In this document: positions 53,823 through 63,203 of the stretch, piece by piece
Position numbering within the stretch: the first letter of the stretch is position 1
Layout: each line of letters begins with the position of its first letter
NCBI GenBank assembly: GCA_963741405.1
Contig: CAVUHX010000004.1
Span: 33,978-97,977 of the forward strand
Reading direction: 5' to 3'
DNA from: Roseiarcus sp963741405
GTDB lineage: Bacteria > Pseudomonadota > Alphaproteobacteria > Rhizobiales > Beijerinckiaceae
DNA length: 64,000 bases
The notes under the pieces: generated by a model
Told to the model about the DNA's origin: nothing
The model's input: the letters and a program-made list of their open reading frames with translations, nothing else
The model's database searches: none
Position numbers and translations under genes: made by a program

Positions 53823-53995
53823 CGGATGCCTCGCCGTGGTACGTCGGGCGGATGTTCGTCATGGCGCCGGCCCAGGCGATCGTCGCGAAGGAGATACAGA
53901 CGTTCAAGGACTTCCCGCCGCGGCAGAAGCCCGGCGGCTTCTCGGTCGGCGACGCCCTCGACAAGCTGACCAACGCTCAGCATGGCGACAATTGA
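53819..53995 (+). pseudogene. C-terminal remnant of an arylsulfatase
   Basis: The plus frame reads PDASPWYVGRMFVMAPAQAI, then VAKEIQTFKDFPPRQKPGGF to a TGA at 53993. 'F(l/v)P.QA.v......F..FPPRQKPgsF' is the conserved C-terminus of bacterial arylsulfatases. Only some 57 residues of about 550 remain, and the fragment starts where the truncated LysR gene ends. Confidence 0.65.
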
Positions 53996-54165
53996 AGCGC
54001 GATGGCTCGGTGCGAAGCGTTTTCGCAATCGACCTCGCAGCCGCTTCGCGCTATTGTCGTTGCGGGCGGAGTCGTCTTCACTCGCATAAGGTCGACGATT
54101 ATACAGGCGTTCACACATTGGGGGCGGCCACCGCGGCCGCGCCCTGATGCTCAGGGGAGGCCGGC

Positions 54166-54438
54166 GTGCGGGGGCGCAAAGGGGAGCCGGGGCTATCACG
54201 AACGCCAGTCGAAAGGGCATCGAGCCGCCTCGATGTCGCAGCCACGGTGGCGGCGCTGCGAGCCGAAGACGATGAGGCGAACGCGTTCAGAATCGTGGTC
54301 CTCGAGCAGCAGCGGGCCAGACGCGCGCGATCCCGCAAACGATTCGGGTTCTGGACGGCGGTTGCGTCGGAATTGTCCGCGGGGGAAAGCGACCGGAAGG
54401 CGGCGCTTTCGAATTCGAGCGCCCCGCGCGAGGTCTGA
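54166..54438 (+). CDS. Small basic hypothetical protein (90 aa)
   Basis: Charged helical protein (VAATVAALRAEDDEANAFRI, LEQQRARRARSRKRFGFW) with no recognised family. The coding look is fair, but no strong Shine-Dalgarno is present. It ends six bases before a strong hairpin, which would fit as its terminator. Confidence 0.45.
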   Translation: MRGRKGEPGLSRTPVERASSRLDVAATVAALRAEDDEANAFRIVVLEQQRARRARSRKRFGFWTAVASELSAGESDRKAALSNSSAPREV

Positions 54439-54443
54439 ACTTT

Positions 54444-54468
54444 GAAGCCCGCATCTTTCGCGGGCTTC
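54444..54468 (+). terminator. Hairpin between the small ORF and aqpZ
   Basis: GAAGCCCGC and GCGGGCTTC make a perfect 9-bp stem with a 7-nt loop. No T tract follows, so it may be a weak terminator or an mRNA leader structure of aqpZ. Confidence 0.45.
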
Positions 54469-54501
54469 GCGAACGAAGCAATTTAAGAGGAGAGCGGAAA
54501 A

Positions 54502-55212
54502 GTGAACAAACAACTGGCGGAATTCATCGGGACCTTTGCCCTGGTCTTCTTCGGCTGCGGGGCGGCGGTGATCGGCAACATGGGGACGGGCGCCGGGGCG
54601 ATCAATCTGCTCGGCATCGCCAGCGCCTTCGGCTTCGCCATCGTCGCCATGGCCTATGGCATCGGGCCGATCTCCGGCTGCCATGTCAATCCCGCGGTCA
54701 GCTTCGGTGTGTTCGCCGCCGGCCGGATGAGCGCGGCCGAGATGGTGAGCTACTGGATCGCCCAGGTGCTCGGCGCCATCGTCGGCGCCGTCGTTCTTTA
54801 CATCATCCTGTCGGGCAAGGCGTCCGGCTGGGACGGCGGCCTCGGCCAGAACGGCTGGGGCGCAGGCTATCTCGGCGAGTACGGCATCGGTTCGGCCTTT
54901 GTCTTCGAGGTGGTCGGCACCTTCCTGTTCCTCGTCACCATCCTCGGCGTCACCCACCCGTTCGCGCCGACCGGCTTCGCCGGCCTCGCCATCGGCCTGA
55001 CGCTGGTCGTCATCCATCTCGTCGGCATCAACATCACCGGCACCTCGGTCAATCCGGCGCGCTCGATCGGCCCGGCGCTCGTCGGCATGGCGACGAAACC
55101 GCAGGCCGTCGCGCAGCTCTGGATGTTCATCATCGCCCCGCTGATCGGCGCGGGACTCGCCGGTTTCCTCTACCGCGAGGGCGCGTTCCTCGATCAGAAG
55201 AAAGAGGGCTAG
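54502..55212 (+). CDS. aqpZ: Aquaporin Z
   Basis: Inner-membrane water channel, 236 aa, six helices. Both NPA boxes are intact (GCHVNPAVSFG and TSVNPARSIGPAL); the His/Arg-type selectivity residues and lack of GlpF-type features favour AqpZ. GTG start at 54502 after AGAGGAGAG. Monocistronic. Confidence 0.95.
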   Translation: MNKQLAEFIGTFALVFFGCGAAVIGNMGTGAGAINLLGIASAFGFAIVAMAYGIGPISGCHVNPAVSFGVFAAGRMSAAEMVSYWIAQVLGAIVGAVVLYIILSGKASGWDGGLGQNGWGAGYLGEYGIGSAFVFEVVGTFLFLVTILGVTHPFAPTGFAGLAIGLTLVVIHLVGINITGTSVNPARSIGPALVGMATKPQAVAQLWMFIIAPLIGAGLAGFLYREGAFLDQKKEG

Positions 55213-55347
55213 ACCTTTCGATTGTCGGCTCCGAACGGCCCGGCGCGGTCTCGAGCCTCGCTGAAGCCGGACGCCGACGCCCGGACGGGCAAGCGCTCGC
55301 CTCCGCCCATGCGCTCGCCTGCCAGATCCGCGCCAAGCGTCTCGGGC

Positions 55348-56112
55348 TTACCTGTCCATGTACTCGATTGTCTGCTCGAGCGCGGCAGGCGAAACCCGGA
55401 AGAGGCCCGTGTAAGGCAATCCGAATTCAAAGATCAGGAAGATTGCGAAGGCGATCGACAGACCCCCGAACGCCAGCGCGGCATAGACGAGCGCATTGGG
55501 TTCGGCGAAGAGGCCGATGGCGAAAAACAGCGCCGCCGTCCAGAAGACCAGAATTGCGATGAGGAACCAGGACACTGGCCCGCTCGCCACCTGGAGGGAC
55601 ATCAGCAATCGCGATTGCTCGACCATGCTGGCGTAGGTATTCGCCGTCGCCAGCGCCGCTTTCTGGACGTCGGTTTGCGGCTTCAGCGATGCGAGATAGT
55701 CGCTGATGGCTTGCGCGTTGGCCAGCGGCCCCGCTACGGTCAGCACCTCGGGATCGACGGCTCCCCCTCCCCAGAACGTCTCGTAGCCCTTGACGATTCC
55801 GGCCTTGAGCTTGTCTCGCATGGGCTTGGTCTCCGGCCCGTACTGCGCGAGCGCCTGATCGAGCCGCAAGATCTGGGCGGAGAACGTCTCCAGATTGGAC
55901 TTCTGGGTCGAATAGTAAGCGAAACTGACGCCGATCAACGTTCCGAGAACAAGCGCCAGGAGAAGGCTGACCAAGCCTGATACTTGACCGACGACGCTCT
56001 TCGACTCTCCGGTCTTGTGCGCCTCCGTCAGTCGCGTCTGGAGAAGCAGGCCTGCGTATCCGGCGACCATGAACGCAATGAAAATGACACAGCAGATCAA
56101 AAGGATATGCAC
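55348..56112 (-). CDS. DUF4239-like membrane protein
   Basis: Two N-terminal helices (ILLICCVIFIAFMVAGYAGL and VSGLVSLLLALVLGTLIGVS), a periplasmic helical region of some 110 residues (NLETFSAQILRLDQALAQYG...) and two C-terminal helices (WFLIAILVFWTAALFFAIGL, ALVYAALAFGGLSIAFAIFL). This is the bestrophin-like DUF4239 layout. It is clearly related in sequence to the broken gene at 58.4-59.2 kb. 254 aa. Confidence 0.8.
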   Translation of the reverse strand: MHILLICCVIFIAFMVAGYAGLLLQTRLTEAHKTGESKSVVGQVSGLVSLLLALVLGTLIGVSFAYYSTQKSNLETFSAQILRLDQALAQYGPETKPMRDKLKAGIVKGYETFWGGGAVDPEVLTVAGPLANAQAISDYLASLKPQTDVQKAALATANTYASMVEQSRLLMSLQVASGPVSWFLIAILVFWTAALFFAIGLFAEPNALVYAALAFGGLSIAFAIFLIFEFGLPYTGLFRVSPAALEQTIEYMDR

Positions 56113-56346
56113 GGATAGGCCCCTCCCAGCGACGCCCTAGTCGCGCGAGGGACCCTAGCGGAGTGTGGCAGGATTTCAAGCCCGAAGGCCGACCCGAGGT
56201 CCAATTCGAAGCCGCACGCGCACCGCCCCCCGGGCGGCGAGATCCGGGCGGCGCGTAGCAGCGGAAAAGCGAAGGGCAAAGCACCCCCGCGTCGTCGGAC
56301 CCTGTTCGTGATATGAAGAGGGTTCTCTTGAACAGGGGTCACCGAC

Positions 56347-57345
56347 ATGAAAAACCGCCAGTGGTTGCTCGCCTGCCGTCCGCACGGCGCGATCCAGGAT
56401 AGCGACTTCACTTTCGTCGAGAGCGAAATTCCGACGCCCGGCGAGGGCGAAGTGCTGGTGCGCACGCTGATGCTGTCCTGCGATCCGACGCAGCGCGGCT
56501 GGATCGCCGGCGACACCTATCTTCCGGCGGTCAGGATCGGCGAAGTCGTGCGCTCCACCGGCGCCGGCCGGATCGAGGCGTCGAACCATCCCGACTACAA
56601 GGTCGGCGACATCGTCTCCGGCATGGTCGGCTGGCAGGACTATGTCGTGATGAATCCGAAGGGCCAGTTGAGCAAGTTGCCGAGCGGCGCGCCGCTGGAG
56701 CTGGCGATGAGCGTTCTGGGCATGACCGGAATGACCGCCTATTTCGGGCTGCTCGACGTGGGGCGGCCGGTGGCGGGCGAAACCGTCGTCGTCTCCGGCG
56801 CGGCCGGCGCGACGGGCTCGGTCGTCGGCCAGATCGCGAAAATCAAGGGTTGCCGCGCGATCGGCGTCGCGGGCGGAGCGGAGAAGTGCCGCTGGCTGAC
56901 CGAAGAACTCGGTTTCGACGCGGCGATCGACTACAAGTCGGAGAATGTCAGAACGCGGCTGAAGGAATTCTGCCCCGACGGAATCGACGTCTTTTTCGAC
57001 AATGTCGGCGGCGAAATCCTCGACAGGGCGCTGGCGCGGCTGGCGCTGCGCGGCCGCATCGTATTGTGCGGCGGAATCGCCAACTACAACGCGACCGAGC
57101 CGCCGCCGGGGCCGAAAAACTACCTCAACCTTGTCTCGCGACGCGGACGGATGGAGGGGTTCCTCATCTCCGACTACGCAAAACGCTTCGGCGAAGCGGC
57201 CAGCGCGCTCGGCGGCTGGGTGCGGGAAGGTAAGATCAAATACCGGGTCGACGTGCAGCAGGGGTTCGAAAACGCCCCTGCGACGCTGCGGCGGCTGTTC
57301 GAGGGCCGCAACCAGGGTAAGCAGCTTTTGCGCGTCGCGGAGTGA
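56347..57345 (+). CDS. NADP-dependent MDR oxidoreductase (CurA / leukotriene B4 dehydrogenase type)
   Basis: Zinc-free enone or alkenal reductase. LMLSCDPTQRGWIAG and GEVVRSTGAGRIEASNHPDY are typical of this subgroup; the Rossmann loop is VVSGAAGATGSVVGQIAKIKG with the late NVGGEILDRAL. 332 aa. A short palindromic gap separates it from the divergent DUF4239 gene. Confidence 0.9.
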   Translation: MKNRQWLLACRPHGAIQDSDFTFVESEIPTPGEGEVLVRTLMLSCDPTQRGWIAGDTYLPAVRIGEVVRSTGAGRIEASNHPDYKVGDIVSGMVGWQDYVVMNPKGQLSKLPSGAPLELAMSVLGMTGMTAYFGLLDVGRPVAGETVVVSGAAGATGSVVGQIAKIKGCRAIGVAGGAEKCRWLTEELGFDAAIDYKSENVRTRLKEFCPDGIDVFFDNVGGEILDRALARLALRGRIVLCGGIANYNATEPPPGPKNYLNLVSRRGRMEGFLISDYAKRFGEAASALGGWVREGKIKYRVDVQQGFENAPATLRRLFEGRNQGKQLLRVAE

Positions 57346-57549
57346 ACGCGGGCCGGGTGAACCGACCGATCGCAAGTTTCCGCCCGTTTCGCCCGGTCAG
57401 CGGCCCACGGCGCGGCGATCCGTCCGCTTGACCGCGGCTTCTCATAGAAGACTATCGGACCGAACGGTTGCGAATCGGCTTGACGCCCTCGCGTCGTCAA
57501 CGTTTTGTCGCAATCGGCCTCGACGTGGCCGCAAATATGGAGAGCGCTG

Positions 57550-57942
57550 ATGAGTGGGAAGGCGATTGCAATCGGGGGGCTGCTTCTGTCGGCGGCGCTG
57601 GGCGGATGCGTCAGCGTCGGCGCGCCGGAAAAGGAGGGACAGCTCTCGGCCGCGGGCTTCACGCGGCTTCAGGCGGACACGCCGCAAAAGATGGCCAAGC
57701 TTCAGGCGCTGCCGCAGGACGCGATCGTCTACTCGCCGCGCAAGAACGGCAACGCCTACATTTTCGCCGACGCGGCCGGCTGCGGCTGCGCCTTCGTCGG
57801 CAACGAGGCCGCCTATCAGCAGTACCAGCAGATCCGCGCCGCCAACAATATCGCGCAGATGCAGGAGACGACGGCGATGCTGAACGCAGAGGCCGCCACG
57901 GATTGGGGCGGCGCGTGGGGGCCATACGTGCCGTACTGGTGA
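57550..57942 (+). CDS. Small lipoprotein
   Basis: A lipoprotein signal peptide (GGLLLSAALGGC) is followed by a 110-aa domain with a CGC pair (AAGCGCAFVGNEAAYQQYQQ) and a Trp/Tyr-rich end (WGGAWGPYVPYW). GGAGAG precedes the ATG at 57550. Unknown function; probably outer-membrane or periplasmic. Confidence 0.8.
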   Translation: MSGKAIAIGGLLLSAALGGCVSVGAPEKEGQLSAAGFTRLQADTPQKMAKLQALPQDAIVYSPRKNGNAYIFADAAGCGCAFVGNEAAYQQYQQIRAANNIAQMQETTAMLNAEAATDWGGAWGPYVPYW

Positions 57943-58013
57943 GGTCGGACGGCGCCGGCCGATTCGGGCGATCGGGCCGGCGCCGACCGCGAACGCGCGC
58001 TGGAGGGGGCCAG

Positions 58014-58388
58014 ATGCTCGTCAATGCGATCCGAAATCCGATCCTTGCAATCGCCGCGCTCCTGGCGCCGCTGGCCGTCGCGACCGCGGCCGGCGCGCTC
58101 GACTGTCCCACGCCCCAGGCGCAGGCCCGACAGGGCGTCATCCAGGAGACGCCGGATCAGATCGCCGCCTTTTCCTCGGTTTTCGCCGAAGGCGACATGG
58201 ACGCCCAGGTTCCGAAGGCGATCGACGCCCTGCGCAAGCGCTACCCGAGCGCCGAATCCGCCGAACTCGTCAACTATCTGATCACCGCCTATTGTCCGAC
58301 CGTCCAGAAGCAGTCGAGTCTGACCGACGCGGAGAAGACGGCGAGAGTGAAGGCGTTCGCCGATCGCGTGCTGAAGACGCTCTACTGA
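58014..58388 (+). CDS. Small secreted protein (124 aa)
   Basis: An N-terminal signal peptide (PILAIAALLAPLAVATAAGA) and a short mature helical domain with two Cys (LDCPTPQA, TAYCPTVQ) that could form a disulfide. GGAGGGGG lies before the ATG. It follows the lipoprotein by 71 bp on the same strand and precedes a DUF4239-like gene, perhaps as a unit. Confidence 0.8.
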   Translation: MLVNAIRNPILAIAALLAPLAVATAAGALDCPTPQAQARQGVIQETPDQIAAFSSVFAEGDMDAQVPKAIDALRKRYPSAESAELVNYLITAYCPTVQKQSSLTDAEKTARVKAFADRVLKTLY

Positions 58389-58436
58389 GAAAGCGCACGC
58401 GAGAATCAAGTCCATAGACCTTGCCGAGAGAAGTTG

Positions 58437-59208
58437 ATGAATCCCGAGAAATTCGCTGCTGGCTGTCGCGCTCGCCGTTTTCGCCGGCGGGCTGGTCGGC
58501 CTCGCCCTGCAGCGCTTCCTGGCCGAGAAGCACACCACCGGCCCCTCCCGCGACATGATCGGCGCCGTGACCGGGCTCCTGACGCTGCTCTGCGCCCTGA
58601 CCAGCGGCCTCCTGATCTGGACGGCCTACGGCGTCTATGCCGGCCAGAACGCCGCGATCCAGAATCTCGCGGCCAAGGCGCTTCAACTCGATCTCACGCT
58701 GCAAGACTACGGGCCGGAGGCGATGCCGGAGCGCCTGGCCTTGCGGGACCGTCTGGGGAAGGCGATCGACCAGGTCTGGGGCACAAAAGAGAGCGACGCC
58801 AATTTCGCGGCCAACAGTTTCGCCGCCGCGATCAAAACTCTGCGCGACCCGCAAAAGACCTTGGCGACTCTCAAGCCCTCGACTGACCAGCAGACGCAGG
58901 CGCTCGCCACGGCGAAATCGATCGTCGAAGCGATCGGCCAGGCGCGCCTGCAGATGGCCTTCGCCCTGACCGATCCCGTGTCTTATCCGCTTCTCCTGAT
59001 CGTGGTCGGCTGGGTGGTTTTCCTCTTCTGCGGATTCGGGCTGATGTCGCGCGGCGGCGCCATGCCCGTCTTCGCCTTGGCTGTGGGCGCCATCGCGGTC
59101 GGGACTGCGATCCTGATGATCCTCGATCTGTCCAGCCCCTATGGCGGAGCGTTTCGCGTCTCTTCCGCCCCGCTCGAACAGGTGCTGGCCGTCTTGGGCA
59201 AGGAGTGA
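58437..59208 (+). CDS. DUF4239-like membrane protein, frameshifted after its start
   Basis: MNPEKFA begins at 58437 after GAGAGAAG, but the membrane helix LLAVALAVFAGGLVGLALQR and all later residues are in another frame; a two-base deletion near 58455 explains this. The rest, DMIGAVTGLLTLLCALTSGL, NLAAKALQLDLTLQDYGPEA, and two C-terminal helices, parallels the gene at 55.3-56.1 kb. Probably sequencing error or a recent mutation. Confidence 0.8.
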
Positions 59209-59385
59209 TCGGGGCGCCTTGCGCGACATGAGCGCCGAGCAAGCACTCGCTGTCGTGAATTGACGCCCGCGTCATCGTGCCGCACCGTCTCCGGGTTCGA
59301 CGGCCGAGCACGCGTTGCTCGCCTCGACCGGTCGATATAGGAGACTTTCGACTTCATTTTCCGCGTCCGCCCGGGGGGCCGCCGA

Positions 59386-60381
59386 GTGCCGTCGAGCCAG
59401 GTCACCGCTTTCGCCGACCCCGATCGATATGGTGCGGCCATCCGCGCCGCGGACGTGACGGTTACGCCGACCGCACGGGGAGACTTCCACGCCGAGCTTG
59501 CGCGCATCGACTTTCATCGCCTGTGGATGCAGCGCTTCGCCGAAAGCGGGCCCGTCATCAAATATTCGACGCTCACGCGGCAACGGGCGCCGATCGTTTT
59601 TCTGACCCGGGCCGGCCAGCCGCCCATCCGTCATGGCGACGTCGAGGTGTCCGAGGACGACATCGTCGTTTACGGCTCCGGTGTCTCGATCCATCACAGA
59701 ACCACGGCGCCGTCGGAATGGGGTTCGATGTCGCTATCGCCGGACGATCTGGCGAAGGCCGTGTCTCTCCTGGTCGGCCGCGAATTGTCCGCGCCCGCCG
59801 ACACTTTTCGCGTACGGCCGAGACCTTCGGATCTCGCTCACCTGCGGCGGCTGCATGCGGCGGCCGGCGAGCTTGCCGCCAGCGCGCCTGACGTCCTCGC
59901 GCTTCCCGAGGCGGCGCGGTCGCTCGAGGACGCGCTCACCCAGGCGATGATCCGCTGCCTGACCGACGGCGCACGGCTGGAGACGGACCGCGGCTTCCGC
60001 AACCACCTCATGGTGATGGCGCGGCTGGAAGATGTCCTGGCGGCGAATCCGGGCCGCCCGCTCTATCTCTCTGAGATTTGCGCCGCCACCAGCGCCTCCG
60101 AACGCACGCTCCGGATTTGCTGTCAGGAGCATCTCGGCATGGGGCCGGTGCGCTATCTGTGGCTGCGGCGCATGCATCTGGCGCGCCGGACCCTGCTGCG
60201 AGCGAGCGAGGGAAGCGCCACAGTGACCTCGATCGCCATGGCGCATGGCTTCTGGGAGCTCGGCCGCTTTTCCGTCGCCTACCGGGCCCTGTTTGGCGAA
60301 ACGCCCCTCGCGACGCTCCGCCGCCCCGCCGACGACGCGCCCCGAACGCGAAATTCTTCGCCGCCGCCGATATTTGCATAG
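59386..60381 (+). CDS. AraC-family transcriptional regulator (first of a tandem pair)
   Basis: C-terminal AraC DNA-binding domain with two helix-turn-helices: LYLSEICAATSASERTLRIC and VTSIAMAHGFWELGRFSVAYRALFGETP. The N-terminal half is a sensor domain without recognised ligand residues. GTG start at 59386. 331 aa. The stop codon overlaps a TTTGCATAG word also found after the second gene. Confidence 0.9.
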   Translation: MPSSQVTAFADPDRYGAAIRAADVTVTPTARGDFHAELARIDFHRLWMQRFAESGPVIKYSTLTRQRAPIVFLTRAGQPPIRHGDVEVSEDDIVVYGSGVSIHHRTTAPSEWGSMSLSPDDLAKAVSLLVGRELSAPADTFRVRPRPSDLAHLRRLHAAAGELAASAPDVLALPEAARSLEDALTQAMIRCLTDGARLETDRGFRNHLMVMARLEDVLAANPGRPLYLSEICAATSASERTLRICCQEHLGMGPVRYLWLRRMHLARRTLLRASEGSATVTSIAMAHGFWELGRFSVAYRALFGETPLATLRRPADDAPRTRNSSPPPIFA

Positions 60382-60484
60382 TCGAGCGCGACTCTGAGCC
60401 CATATATTCGCCGTTCATTCGCCCGTCCCGGCCGCGCCCTGCCCTGGAATTCCGGCGCACAGGCCCTCAAACAGGACGAAGACA

Positions 60485-61429
60485 ATGCCGGGGAGCGGCG
60501 CCTATGCATTCAGCGAGCCCGGCGACTACGAGGCGGGCCTCGACGAAGCCAGGGTCGAGCTCGTCGTCACCGGCGGTGACCGATTCAAGGCCGCCTTGAC
60601 CCGGGCGGAGCTGGGCGAGTTGCATCTGCTGCACAGCCAGGAGGATCTCGCCAGCGTCGCCTTCGCGACGCTGCGGGCGGACTGGGCTTTCCTGGCCTTT
60701 CCGACGCGGTTCGATCCGCAGCCGGTCTGGGACGGTGAGGCGCTGCGGCCGGGTGAGATCGTCGTTCATAAACTCGGCGAACGCGTCCACTGGCGGGCGG
60801 CCGGGTCCAGCGGAAAGGGTTTCATCGGCCTGGCGCCTGAACGCTTGGCCTTCTGGAGCCGTGCTTTGATCGAAACTGAGTTTGCCCCGGCGACGGTCGC
60901 CATGGTTCTTCGGCCTTCTGGATCAGCCGCCAAGCGTCTCCTCCATCTGCACGCCGCCGCCTGCCGGCTGGTCGAAAATTCGCCTGAGACCATCGCGCAC
61001 CCCGAAGTGGCGCGCGCCCTGGAGCAGGAGCTGATCCAGGCGCTGATCGCCTGTCTCGCGCCGAAGGCGCTCATGCAAGCGAGGCCGGTCCGGGCTGGCC
61101 GCGCGGCAGTCATGAACCGGTTCGAAGACGAGCTCGCGGCTCGTCCCGACCGGCCTTCGCACGTGCCAGAACTCTGCGCGGCGATCGGCGTGTCGGAGCG
61201 GACGCTGCGCCTGTGCTGCGCCGAGTTCCTCGGGATGAGCCCCGCACGGTACCTTCGGCTGCGGCAATTGAGACTGGCGCGGGCGGCGCTGCGGCGAACC
61301 GATTGCGCGGCGACCGTCGCCGAGGTCGCCCGGCGCTACGGTTTCGGCGAGCCCGGCCGCTTCGCCAGCCTCTATCGCGCTGTCTATGGCGAAGCGCCGT
61401 CGGCGACGCTTCGGCTGCGGCGTCAGTGA
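60485..61429 (+). CDS. AraC-family transcriptional regulator (second of a tandem pair)
   Basis: Same architecture as its neighbour: SHVPELCAAIGVSERTLRLC and VAEVARRYGFGEPGRFASLYRAVYG. 314 aa. Overall it resembles the gene before it, so a tandem duplication is likely. It is 104 bp downstream and lacks an obvious terminator in between. Confidence 0.9.
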   Translation: MPGSGAYAFSEPGDYEAGLDEARVELVVTGGDRFKAALTRAELGELHLLHSQEDLASVAFATLRADWAFLAFPTRFDPQPVWDGEALRPGEIVVHKLGERVHWRAAGSSGKGFIGLAPERLAFWSRALIETEFAPATVAMVLRPSGSAAKRLLHLHAAACRLVENSPETIAHPEVARALEQELIQALIACLAPKALMQARPVRAGRAAVMNRFEDELAARPDRPSHVPELCAAIGVSERTLRLCCAEFLGMSPARYLRLRQLRLARAALRRTDCAATVAEVARRYGFGEPGRFASLYRAVYGEAPSATLRLRRQ

Positions 61430-61842
61430 AGCCTGCCCGAAATTTTCGCGAATATGCCGGTTTTGCATAGACGGCCGCTTGGTCCGGTAACATTGTCCGC
61501 CTGCGCGCTTTTGTCAGATTGTGGATCAGATTGCGCGATCAGGATCCACGGGGCGCGCCTAGACCGAAGTTTGCGCTCCCAATCCGCGCAAAGTTGAGTC
61601 TCTTGAATTGCTTGGACCAAAATTCGGTTTCCGAAAGTGTCCATGTCCGAAGTTCACAAATCACCCAGTTTATGGTTCACTTCAAACTGAAGGCATCTGT
61701 GTCCAGTAGCCAAAAAGGCCATTCTACGGAATGACGAATCACTTCAAGCAATTTGCGTACCTCGGAGGCGCAAACTTCGGCCTAGATTGCATGGCGTTCC
61801 TGCGGGCGCGGCAATACGGAATTGGGTTGAAAGGGAACCGTA
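61430..61842. other. Gap with TTTTGCATAG motif before the Tat phosphoesterase
   Basis: No gene. GCCGGTTTTGCATAG near 61456-61470 parallels GCCGATATTTGCATAG at 60366-60381 at the end of the first AraC gene. The rest is unremarkable. Confidence 0.35.
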
Positions 61843-63171
61843 ATGAGCAAGGACACGACACCTTCCGGAATCGACCGCCGCGCGCTGCTTTCGGGCATGG
61901 CGGCGGCGCCGGCGATTGGCGGCGCGTTGCTGGCGGGCTCGGCGCAGGCTCAGACCACGGCGGCCGAGGGCGCGTTTTCCTTCGTGGCCTGCGGCGACTC
62001 GCGGCCGATGTTGTACTTGCCCACCAAGGCCGGCCATCCTGATCTCGTGAGACTCTTCGTCGAAATGTTCGGCCTGGTGATGCCGGAAAAGGTGGCGGAA
62101 GAGGTGGTCAAGCGCGATGTGAAGATGACTTTCGATCCGATCACCGGCGACCTCGTCCAGGTCGTCATGCCGTTCATGAGCAAGAGCGAAGTGATGACGC
62201 TGACCGTGGACCAGGGGTGGGTCACCCAGGCCACCGTCGAGGACGTGAAGCTGCTGCCCGGCGTGCACAGGGAGATCTTCCAGCTTCAGGGCGGCGAATG
62301 GGTGGCGCGCGAGATCGTGCAGCACGTCCAGGCGGGCCGGGCGAGATTCGTCATCAACAGCGGCGACGTCGTGTGGTGGGGCAATCAGGGCCATCTGATC
62401 GACGACAGCCCATACTGGAAGCGCGTCCATGACACGATGCTGAAGCTATTGCCGCCGCCTGACGACGTGATGCACGCAGCGGGGCTCGGCGGACGATGGT
62501 TCATCTCGGTCGGCAATCACGAGGTGTGGGGCGATCCGAAGATCGAGGGCACGCTTGCCGCCGTGCCCTATCTGAAGAGCCTTGGGGTGACGCCCGAGCG
62601 GCTGATCTACACGTTCGACTTCATGGACGTCCGCTTCATCTTCCTGTGGACCGGCAAATACGACTACCGGTCGCCGTCGATGTGGGACGGAGATCGGCCA
62701 AAGTACGCGGAGCAGATGGCGCAGATGCAACAATGGCTGGACGAAGCCAAGGCGAAGGGCATCAAGAAGGCGTTCATCGTCTTCCACTACCCGGTCTTCT
62801 GCCGCGCCGGCCTGGGGCCCATCCCCGAGCCCGACAATCCTCACAAGATCATTGCCGCCTACGCCAAGGACCTGGAGCTCATCGTGCTCAACGGCCACGT
62901 CCACACGACCGAGCTTTACGACGTCGATGGCGTCAAGTACCTGCTTATGGGCGGCGGCGGCGCGGAGCAGGACCCGATCCTTCCCGGGCGCACCAGCATC
63001 AAGGTTCCTGACGGCTATCCGCCCGACCTCTATTGGAAAGGCAAGCCGCCGCAAGAAGAGTATAATTACGCGCTCGTGGACGTGGCACCGGGCGAGAAGA
63101 CCCGGTTCACCCTCACCCGCTACCGGCCGGGATCGGCCGAGCCGTTCGCGAGCGAGGCGCTGTTCACGTGA
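61843..63171 (+). CDS. Tat-exported metallophosphoesterase
   Basis: The N-terminus DRRALLSGMAA plus a hydrophobic stretch ending AGSAQA is a Tat-type signal (Arg-Arg followed by Ala-Leu-Leu). The calcineurin-like motifs are CGDSRP, NSGDVVWWG, SVGNHEVWGD, FHYPVF and LNGHVHTTELY. A periplasmic phosphoesterase with unknown substrate. 442 aa. ATG at 61843 after a weak AGGGAACC box. Confidence 0.88.
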   Translation: MSKDTTPSGIDRRALLSGMAAAPAIGGALLAGSAQAQTTAAEGAFSFVACGDSRPMLYLPTKAGHPDLVRLFVEMFGLVMPEKVAEEVVKRDVKMTFDPITGDLVQVVMPFMSKSEVMTLTVDQGWVTQATVEDVKLLPGVHREIFQLQGGEWVAREIVQHVQAGRARFVINSGDVVWWGNQGHLIDDSPYWKRVHDTMLKLLPPPDDVMHAAGLGGRWFISVGNHEVWGDPKIEGTLAAVPYLKSLGVTPERLIYTFDFMDVRFIFLWTGKYDYRSPSMWDGDRPKYAEQMAQMQQWLDEAKAKGIKKAFIVFHYPVFCRAGLGPIPEPDNPHKIIAAYAKDLELIVLNGHVHTTELYDVDGVKYLLMGGGGAEQDPILPGRTSIKVPDGYPPDLYWKGKPPQEEYNYALVDVAPGEKTRFTLTRYRPGSAEPFASEALFT

Positions 63172-63203
63172 GGGCGGCGAATCCTTTGCCCTGATCAGTG
63201 CAC

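Noticed and set aside
53822..53973. Minus-strand frame reading into VCISFATIAWAGAM upstream of the LysR fragment
   Set aside because: It looked like the missing LysR N-terminal part, but the plus strand of the same bases reads as a clear sulfatase C-terminus, so the minus reading is coincidental.
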